The notes under the pieces are model-generated. The model was not told the origin of the DNA and made no database searches. It was given only the letters and a program-made list of their open reading frames with translations. From contig JANCYW010000003.1 of the NCBI GenBank assembly GCA_026184775.1, forward strand, positions 310,001-374,000: a stretch of 64,000 bases of DNA, read 5' to 3'. The stretch is from Cyanidium caldarium. Its lineage: Eukaryota; Rhodophyta; Bangiophyceae; Cyanidiales; Cyanidiaceae. This document shows positions 45,465-52,081 of this stretch, in pieces; the first letter of the stretch is position 1; each line of letters opens with the position of its first letter. Both the position numbers and the translations under genes were made by a program.

Positions 45465-45980
45465 ATGGCGACGAGCAAGACGGGTTTTTTGGGCGAGCGC
45501 CCAGTGTTTGCGCAGACCATGTTGCGAATCAAGGACGCGGAGAGGTCGCGAGCCTTTTACGAGGCGCTGGGCATGCACTTTCTGACCAGGTTCGACTTTC
45601 CGGAATTGTCCTTCTCGCTCTACTTTTTTGCGCTGGAGAAGGATCCGACAGTGCCAGACATGAGCGCGCCGCAGACGGAGCGCGCCAAGTGGCTGTGGTC
45701 GCGTCCGTACCCGACGCTGGAGCTGACGCACAACTGGGGCACCGAGCAGCAAGCTGAGTTTGCGTACTGCAACGGCAACACCGAGCCTGGTAAGGGATAC
45801 GGGCACATTGGCTTCTTGGTGAAGGACTTGCACGCCAGCTGCGAGGCGGTGGAGAAAGCAGGCTACAAAGTGTCCCGCAAGCCGGGTCCTTTTCAGGACG
45901 TCGGGGAGATCGCTTTCATTCGTGACCCGGATGACTACTGGATCGAACTCATTCAGAGCGCACCGGCAGCAGAGAGTTGA
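45465..45980 (+). CDS. GLO1: Glyoxalase I (lactoylglutathione lyase)
   Basis: Converts the methylglyoxal-glutathione hemithioacetal to S-lactoylglutathione. The 171-aa protein has all four metal ligands of the eukaryotic enzyme: Gln in AQTMLRIKD, Glu in LELTHNWGTE, His in GYGHIGFLV and Glu in DYWIELIQ. Other hallmarks are FYEALGMHFL, DFPELSFSLYFFAL, YCNGNTEPGKGYGHIG and FIRDPDDYW. ATG 45465 (MATSKTGF) gives a cytosolic-type enzyme. In-frame upstream ATGs at 45258 and 45051 would add organelle-like leaders, so a plastid or mitochondrial form is possible. Confidence 0.93.
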   Translation: MATSKTGFLGERPVFAQTMLRIKDAERSRAFYEALGMHFLTRFDFPELSFSLYFFALEKDPTVPDMSAPQTERAKWLWSRPYPTLELTHNWGTEQQAEFAYCNGNTEPGKGYGHIGFLVKDLHASCEAVEKAGYKVSRKPGPFQDVGEIAFIRDPDDYWIELIQSAPAAES

Positions 45981-46435
45981 GGGTGGTGTTGAGAAGCGCC
46001 CTGACAGGAGCGCGCAACAGGAAAAAGCGGCATCGGAAAAGCCGAGAACCAAAGCAATGCGTAAAGTGGCGAGCTATCGATGACTGCCGGCGCGTTTGTG
46101 GTAATGGGCGAGCGCCTGTCCTCAGCGAGCCCGAGAGGAAGAAAGCATCGGCACCAGATGGAGCGGCACTGGATATGGAGAAAGAGGAAAGCACCGCATT
46201 GGCCACACAAGCACGTCGATTCCGCGATGGTTCAGGCGCCGCTCCTCCGGTCTTTGCACGGTGGCATATCGCTGCGTTCGTGGTCCGCTCTTGGCTTTGC
46301 ATGGCAAAACGTCACGCGTACCGCGAAGTTACTGCCGATTGATGGATCGCACGACTCTGCCTGGAGTGGAGGGGTGTTCTTCACCTGTGCCAGCCTTACC
46401 GCTGACTCCACAGTGATTGCCGCCCCAGTGGGAGC
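45981..46435. other. Intergenic, 455 bp
   Basis: Same-strand gap between glyoxalase I and the DUF1350 gene. Short frames only; no family resemblance, no RNA gene recognised. Confidence 0.4.
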
Positions 46436-47815
46436 ATGGCTTTCGGATTTCCCGCGCGCTGGCCATTCACAACGTCCCGAGGAGGCGTTGGGAGACAGGA
46501 GGTGCGACCGAAGCACCCATTTGGGAGCGACACCTGCAGCCGGAGGCAGCGATTCACCCGGGCGAATTGGCCACCGCAGCCTCGTCGGCGAAACATCCCG
46601 CCCGCACTCCGGTTTACCGCATCAATCAGCGCGGGAGCTGCAGAGGAAGGGGCACGGCGACGCGACTCCGGTGGTCAAGACTGGTTCTCCCGTTTTCCTG
46701 GCTTGAGAATTCTCAACGATCGAGTACGATCCCTGGGTCTGCTAGGTGACTGGGAGGAGCTCGAGGGCAATCACGTGTTGCGGCCGCCGGCAGATCTGTA
46801 CTATAATCCACGAGTCTCACCCGCTGATGGCGCGGTGGAGGATCTGCCGCTACCCAGGGCGGTGCTGCACTTTTTGGGCGGCGCATTCCTGGGTGCCGCC
46901 CCACAGCTCACGTATCGTTGGCTCCTAGAGCGGCTGGCGGAAAGAGGATTTGTGGTTGTGGCGACACCGTATCGGCTCTCGTTCGATCATCTCAGTGCTA
47001 TGGACAGTATTTTGGCACGGTTCGCGCCTGCGGCCGAGAGCATTGCGCTCGACTATGGTGGCTTGCCGGTCATTGGTATCGGTCATTCGTTGGGCGCCTT
47101 ACTGCATGTCATAGCGGGCAGCTTCTTTTGGGAAGCAGACGGCAAGCGCGCAGCCAACGTGCTCATCGCGGTGAACAACCGCTCGGTCGATGACGCCATA
47201 CCGCTGTATCGGGCGGTCATATCGCCGTTGCTGGTAGAGTTGGGCAAAACGCAACGAGGTAACGGAGCGTTAGAAACTATGTTTGTGGATCTGCCCAACA
47301 GCCTCGACGCCATCACGGACTCGTTTGTGGAGGCTTTCGCGCTGCCGGCGGTGCGGGAAACTGTCTACCCTCTGCTGCGGCAAGCGCGCTCGATCTTTCG
47401 ACAAATACCGCCATTGCTCGGCGAAGTGGCCGAGGGCGCCAATGCGTTTTTACCCAACCCCCGTGAGTTGGTGCGAGCGATAGAGACGGAGTATCGGGTT
47501 CAACACACACTGATGATTAGCTTCCGGAACGACCCGTTGGACGACACCGCACAGATTGAGGACGTCATCGGGGAACGCAGCAGCATGCGCAGGTCTCATC
47601 TGCAGGGCACCCATCTCACGCCCTGCTCCCAGGACTGGAGCGCGTGGAGCAACACGAAACGTCCGCAGTCGGAAAACGGAGTCTGGCGCAGCGATCGTCG
47701 CACCACAATTCAAGAGAGCATCTCCAACCAGTTGAAGATGGTCGCCTTTCGTGAGGCGCTCGCTCTGGAGCAAGCAATCGTTAACTACGTGGACGAAATT
47801 CTGCCCGACTTGTGA
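46436..47815 (+). CDS. DUF1350 alpha/beta-hydrolase-like plastid protein
   Basis: DUF1350 proteins are found in cyanobacteria and plastids and have an alpha/beta-hydrolase-like core; function unknown. This 459-aa precursor starts MAFGFPARWPFTTSRGG (Phe at 3), with an Arg/Ser/Pro-rich leader of about 85 residues. The family core follows: AVLHFLGGAFLGAAPQLTYR, WLLERLAERGFVVVATPY, LSFDHLSAMDSI, then IGIGHSLGALLHVIAG (nucleophile-elbow position GHSLG, Ser present), NVLIAVNNRSVDDAIPL and VDLPNSLDAITDSF. The C-terminal third is less conserved. Catalysis is unproven for the family. Confidence 0.88.
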   Translation: MAFGFPARWPFTTSRGGVGRQEVRPKHPFGSDTCSRRQRFTRANWPPQPRRRNIPPALRFTASISAGAAEEGARRRDSGGQDWFSRFPGLRILNDRVRSLGLLGDWEELEGNHVLRPPADLYYNPRVSPADGAVEDLPLPRAVLHFLGGAFLGAAPQLTYRWLLERLAERGFVVVATPYRLSFDHLSAMDSILARFAPAAESIALDYGGLPVIGIGHSLGALLHVIAGSFFWEADGKRAANVLIAVNNRSVDDAIPLYRAVISPLLVELGKTQRGNGALETMFVDLPNSLDAITDSFVEAFALPAVRETVYPLLRQARSIFRQIPPLLGEVAEGANAFLPNPRELVRAIETEYRVQHTLMISFRNDPLDDTAQIEDVIGERSSMRRSHLQGTHLTPCSQDWSAWSNTKRPQSENGVWRSDRRTTIQESISNQLKMVAFREALALEQAIVNYVDEILPDL

Positions 47816-48279
47816 AAACGAAATTTCCCAACGAAAATTCTTTTTGGTCGTCAAAGTCATAGAGTTCGGATTTTGCATTTATCGGGTCTGGAAAAATTTT
47901 TCAGACACGTGCCATGGGCAAAAACTCGAATATGGCACCTACTGCGGCTGCCCAAAAACGGTCTCTCGCACCGCCGTCCGTGCCGTGTTCCCGCCATGTG
48001 CGCCGCTGAACGAAGAACGTTGATACCGTCAGCAAGTGTTTCGCAGGTGCAACAGCTGCCCTCTGGCTCACGAACTCAAGTTTTCGTGGCGATATCTCTC
48101 GCCTTTTAGCTTTGTTGCCTCGTCACGCCTACCGAAAACGTCAATTTGAAATCAAGACTCTGCAGCACCCGTGCTTTCGCCACCTCCGAACTTGCGCGAC
48201 CGCGTTGGGCGTGCTCTGCGACGTGAGCCTTCCCAGACACGCCAAGATGCGCCTCCACGAGTTCTCACAGTGACGTTCC
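47816..48279. other. AT-richer intergenic region upstream of TERT, 464 bp
   Basis: Clearly less GC-rich than the surroundings in its first 150 bp (A/T runs at 47817-47880). Contains a 21-bp near-palindrome at 47886-47906. Should contain the TERT promoter. No coding sequence recognised; an ncRNA cannot be excluded. Confidence 0.5.
47886..47906. other. Near-perfect palindrome, 21 bp
   Basis: GTCTG-GAAAAATTTTT-CAGAC: GTCTG and CAGAC are inverted partners around an A5T5 centre with one odd base. It may act as the 3' end signal of the DUF1350 gene (70 bp after its stop) or as a protein-binding site. Confidence 0.6.
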
Positions 48280-51117
48280 ATGCGCCAGTGGCGTGCCGAT
48301 GAACGAAGGCGTCCGTTGGTCCAGTGGCTCGAGGATGAGCTCCCGTTGGCGCTGACCAGTTTCGCCGTCGATAGCTCGCAAGGCACTTGGACGGAGCGCC
48401 TGCGGTGTTGTCCTCTGCACAGGGATGTGTCGTGCGGTGCGCCATATTCGTCGATTGCTGCCGACGATCTTCCTGCTTGCGCAGCGGCTCGCGAGTTTTT
48501 CTCGCTGGTGCAGAGCCTGATCGTTATCGACTACCCGAGCCGCCACCACGTTCAGAGCGCACACAGGCGCGTTGGCGGCCTCAGCGATGCCACGGCACCA
48601 CCGCCGTTGCGCCAGGGGGACGTCGTTCGGCGGGTATTGGAGCACCTGGAAGGACGAGACGAGTACCTGCTGGCGCGGGGGCATGACGGCTCGCGATATC
48701 ACTTCCCCAACACCGTCGCTGCCATGTTGTGCTCGCCGCAGTGGGAGACGCTGCTTGCGCGAATCGGAGACCATGCCATGCTGACGCTTTTGTTGAAACA
48801 TACCATCGCGATGCGCACGCCGAACGGCTGCTTGATACAGCTTTCCGGTGCGGTGCCGCAACTGGAGAGTGGTCGGCCGCCCGAGGACGGGGCTGCGCGC
48901 AGGCGCAAACGACGGCCTTCTGAGCTTTCGCGAACAGTGCACGCGGGAGTGAAGAGACGCCGCGCTGTCGCAGTGCCCAGTCCTGGTCACACTTGCCACT
49001 TGCAAATGCCTCGAGGCGGGCTTCCGGTTGATGCTGCCGTGCTCAACGGCTTTCGCGGCAGACTAGGACCGCATTGCGTGCTGTTGCGTACGCAAGTGTC
49101 CTGCCGCGGTGCCGCTTGGTTGGCACGGCGATGCTTCTGGGGCGATGCCTCGTCGAATCAAGGAAGCGCCGGACGCTGGAGGAGAAACACGACGGCGCTC
49201 ATCGCTTCCGCGACACCGCTGATGTTACGAATGCTGCGGTCGGCTCGACATGCCCCGGTTGCCGTGCTCCTCGACCAAAACTGTCCGCGGCGAGAGACTC
49301 GCAGTGCTGGACCGCGGCTGCGAACGCCGCCGCCATGGTGCTCCGCGCGTGCGGTGGAGAAGTTCTTGCTCCGCGTGTGTCGATGCGTGCTTCCCACTGA
49401 GCTTTTCGGATCGGATCACAACCGCGTTGTTTTCGAAGATGCCGTGCGGACGTTTGTGCGCCTGCCGAACCACACGAGCCATCTCGAGGTCACACCGTGG
49501 GCGGGGCGCTTTCGCCTGAACGATTGCAACCTGTTTGGCGACCTGCGCGCTCGCCACCGCAACCCGACGCAACAACGTTATTGTCGTCGGCGCATCTCGT
49601 GCATGCTGACGTTCCTGTTCTCCGGGCTAATAGTGCCGCTCGTGCGCGAGAACCTTGTGGCGTTGGAGGGTGTTCGCGGCAGTGCATCCTTCACGTTTTG
49701 CCGAAAGGACGCGTACGCCCGGTTTGTGGCGACCGCCTGCGCCTCTGCCGTCGAGGACGGTCTGCTGGCACCTATTGCTCCTGACGGCCGCAAGTCGCGC
49801 ATGCCCGCCAAGATGTCCTTGCAGATGGTTCCCAAGCGAGCCGGCTTTCGCGCTGTCCAGTCGTTTCGCAGCGCCGAAGATCTGGCGACGGCACGTGTCA
49901 TGAATGCCATTCTGCTCTACGAAAAGATGGCGCATGCACCGCTGTTTGGCGCCTCCGTCACCTGCGTCGAGCACATTCACGAGCGCCTGCTCGCTTTCAA
50001 GCATCGATGGGTTCGTGCTGGGCGCCCACCAGTGTTCGCGGCCAGGTTCGACTTTAAGAACGCATTTGACCGCGTGCCGCTCCAGCGCCTGCTGTATCAC
50101 GAGCTGCCGCGCTTGTTGAGCCGAGACAACTACATCTTGGCACGCTATGTGTTTCGCAAACGCGGCACGGCTTCGTGGAGGCGCGGATATGTCGTATGCT
50201 CTCCGGCAGAGATGGGCTCTTTCGAGCAAGTCGTTCGCGAAAGGCTCTGCCGCCAGCACGGTGGCTGCAGCATCGTGGACGAGGTGGCCGCACAAGTGGT
50301 ATCTCGGCGAGAGATCCTGCGGTGGGTCCGCGCGCACGTCGGTCAGAACGTGGTGCGCATTCCCGGTGCCTCTTGCTCGTTCATCCAGAGGCGCGGGGTC
50401 CCGCAGGGCTCGCCGGTTTCCAGTATCCTCTGCGACCTGATGTTCGGTCAGTTCGAGCGACACTGCTTGTGTACATTGTTCCAGGAGAGCAGCTGCGCAA
50501 ACACGTCGATGCTCTTGCTTCGTTACGTCGACGATGTACTGCTGCTGTCGACCGATCGTCGTTGCTTTGACGACACATGCTCGCGAATACTTTGCGGCTC
50601 CCGTCGGTTCGGCGTGTGCGTCAACCGCGGCAAGTCGCAGATCTTGGATCGACAGCGAACAGCCCGCGACGACATCACGTGGTGTGGCATCAGCCTCTGC
50701 TTACAAAGCCTGGAGTGCACGCTTCCACCGACACGGGTAAGGAGCGTGCATCTCGATGGCGCGCCGGCCGCAAGCACCAGCCGACGTGGCACGCGCCCGG
50801 CCTCGATGGCGGAAAGCGCGGAGTGCTTCGGCTCGCTCCTCTCGCCCGTCCTCTTGGATGAACGTCTGAACTCGCGAGCGATCGTACTGCGTAACCTGTG
50901 CGATTGTCTGCGCAGCGCCCTCCGGCGAATTGGTGCTGACACTGCGGACTGCTCGCTGTCTGGCGGGCTGCGGCGGCGCGGCGTCATGCGCAACTTCGAG
51001 AACGTGGCCATCAGGGTTTTGCAGCGATTGCGCGCTCGCGGCGCGCACTGCACCCTCGGACCTCGTGACGTTCGCGCCACGCTTCGTCGAGAGATCATGA
51101 TGCGCACGTGCCGATGA
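48280..51117 (+). CDS. TERT: Telomerase reverse transcriptase (TERT)
   Basis: Catalytic subunit of telomerase, 945 aa, one exon. The N-terminal GQ/TEN-linked region is visible at about 138-190: HFPNTVAAML, WETLLARIGDHAMLTLLLK and PNGCLIQLSG (family PNT-V---L---W--LL-RVGD---M--LL and P--CYQVCG). The telomerase-specific T motif is at about 452-482 (LVRENLVALEGVRGSASFTF, CRKDAYARF). RT motifs 1/2 lie at 510-528 (MVPKRAGFRAV). Motif A is RFDFKNAFD with Asp591. Motif B' is RRGVPQGSPVSSILCD (704-719). Motif C is RYVDDVLL with Asp751/Asp752. Motif D is GVCVNRGKSQIL and motif E is WCGISL (801-806). All three catalytic Asp are present. The T and GQ motifs, and no endonuclease or RNase H, separate it from retroelements. 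The thumb after 820 is diverged. Confidence 0.95.
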   Translation: MRQWRADERRRPLVQWLEDELPLALTSFAVDSSQGTWTERLRCCPLHRDVSCGAPYSSIAADDLPACAAAREFFSLVQSLIVIDYPSRHHVQSAHRRVGGLSDATAPPPLRQGDVVRRVLEHLEGRDEYLLARGHDGSRYHFPNTVAAMLCSPQWETLLARIGDHAMLTLLLKHTIAMRTPNGCLIQLSGAVPQLESGRPPEDGAARRRKRRPSELSRTVHAGVKRRRAVAVPSPGHTCHLQMPRGGLPVDAAVLNGFRGRLGPHCVLLRTQVSCRGAAWLARRCFWGDASSNQGSAGRWRRNTTALIASATPLMLRMLRSARHAPVAVLLDQNCPRRETRSAGPRLRTPPPWCSARAVEKFLLRVCRCVLPTELFGSDHNRVVFEDAVRTFVRLPNHTSHLEVTPWAGRFRLNDCNLFGDLRARHRNPTQQRYCRRRISCMLTFLFSGLIVPLVRENLVALEGVRGSASFTFCRKDAYARFVATACASAVEDGLLAPIAPDGRKSRMPAKMSLQMVPKRAGFRAVQSFRSAEDLATARVMNAILLYEKMAHAPLFGASVTCVEHIHERLLAFKHRWVRAGRPPVFAARFDFKNAFDRVPLQRLLYHELPRLLSRDNYILARYVFRKRGTASWRRGYVVCSPAEMGSFEQVVRERLCRQHGGCSIVDEVAAQVVSRREILRWVRAHVGQNVVRIPGASCSFIQRRGVPQGSPVSSILCDLMFGQFERHCLCTLFQESSCANTSMLLLRYVDDVLLLSTDRRCFDDTCSRILCGSRRFGVCVNRGKSQILDRQRTARDDITWCGISLCLQSLECTLPPTRVRSVHLDGAPAASTSRRGTRPASMAESAECFGSLLSPVLLDERLNSRAIVLRNLCDCLRSALRRIGADTADCSLSGGLRRRGVMRNFENVAIRVLQRLRARGAHCTLGPRDVRATLRREIMMRTCR

Positions 51118-51139
51118 TGTCAGAGCCAGCGACGAGACC

Positions 51140-51982
51140 CTACACGGATGGGTATACCAGGCGCCGGCGCACGCGTTGAGCCACCGCTGCGGTAAAGGAC
51201 AAGAGCGCCGCGTCAGCCTCGCGCTGGATACACAACACACAAGTGAGGGTGCGACACTGTGCAACCGTGCGTTGCAGCGGGTGGCGCGGCCGAGGCTCGT
51301 CGCCGTCTTGTTGGGATATTTCGTGCCACAGGAGCATTCTCTTGAAAAGAGCTACCGACTGGGGATCAACGCACAGGATGGAAAACGTTGTCGTCGGAAC
51401 CGCGTTGGCGCCCTCGAAGACGAGCTGATACCCGGTGCACCATGGCGGGCGCAATTCCGGGCGAGAGACCGCGGTGGTGATCCATGCCACTAGGTTGGAC
51501 AACGAAAGAGAGGAGCTTCTTCGCAGCTCCTCGACGCCATGGTCGGCAAGTGCGCGCAACCGGTCCGAGCTGCCGCCTATCGCTCCGTCGTCGGCGACGG
51601 TGAAGTCGTCCACCACCAGACTGAACGCCCTCGTCTTGAGAACTGTGGCTGCTTCCAGCGCGTCCAGCAAGATCTCGCCCAGTACGTCGTCACCCGTCGC
51701 GCTGCTGGCGCACAACAGCAAGCACCCTGAAGTGTCGCGACGAACTGCCGCAGTTACGTGCCGCGTCACCAGCTCGCGCAGGTGGTCTCGCGCCTCGTCT
51801 CTCCGCCCCCAACTACACACCATATCGACAGCAGTGTTTTTCGTCGCCACATTTTTCCTCCAAGCAGGTGATTCCTTCTTGGTGCTCTCAGCTGCTTGCG
51901 CGTCGTCATCGAACACGGCAATCACGCGCAGACCGGGCTCCTCCATCAAGCCACTAGGCGCAAAAACCGACCATCTCGCCAT
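51140..51982 (-). CDS. Unknown protein, possibly degenerate kinesin-motor-like
   Basis: A 280-aa open frame, convergent with TERT (22 bp between stops). It is not confidently recognised. The order of blocks is faintly kinesin-like: a first strand GLRVIAVFDD, HVTAAVRRDTSGCLLLCASS then ATGDDVLGEILLDAL (position of AYGQTGSGKT in kinesins, but no GKT), AFSLVVDDFTVADD, and SSSLSLSNLVAWITTAVSR (position of NxxSSRSH). None of the nucleotide-binding residues is conserved, so this could be coincidence. ATG 51982 lies 99 bp from the divergent gene at 52082. Confidence 0.5.
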   Translation of the reverse strand: MARWSVFAPSGLMEEPGLRVIAVFDDDAQAAESTKKESPAWRKNVATKNTAVDMVCSWGRRDEARDHLRELVTRHVTAAVRRDTSGCLLLCASSATGDDVLGEILLDALEAATVLKTRAFSLVVDDFTVADDGAIGGSSDRLRALADHGVEELRRSSSLSLSNLVAWITTAVSRPELRPPWCTGYQLVFEGANAVPTTTFSILCVDPQSVALFKRMLLWHEISQQDGDEPRPRHPLQRTVAQCRTLTCVLCIQREADAALLSFTAAVAQRVRRRLVYPSV

Positions 51983-52081
51983 TCAATTCTCCGGCGCCGA
52001 GCTTTCCGACGTGATCGGTTGTGATGCGCTTCGCTGCTGACAGGTCAAGGGAGTGTTGGTGCAGCAGGCGTCTGCGGGCCC

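Noticed and set aside
47886-47906. Palindrome as a bacterial-type terminator
   Set aside because: The genome is eukaryotic; the structure has no functional terminator meaning by itself and is reported only as a palindrome.
48280-51117. Reverse transcriptase ORF as a LINE or other retroelement
   Set aside because: T motif, GQ-region motifs and the WCGISL motif E are telomerase features; there is no endonuclease, RNase H, integrase, terminal repeat or poly-A tail around it.
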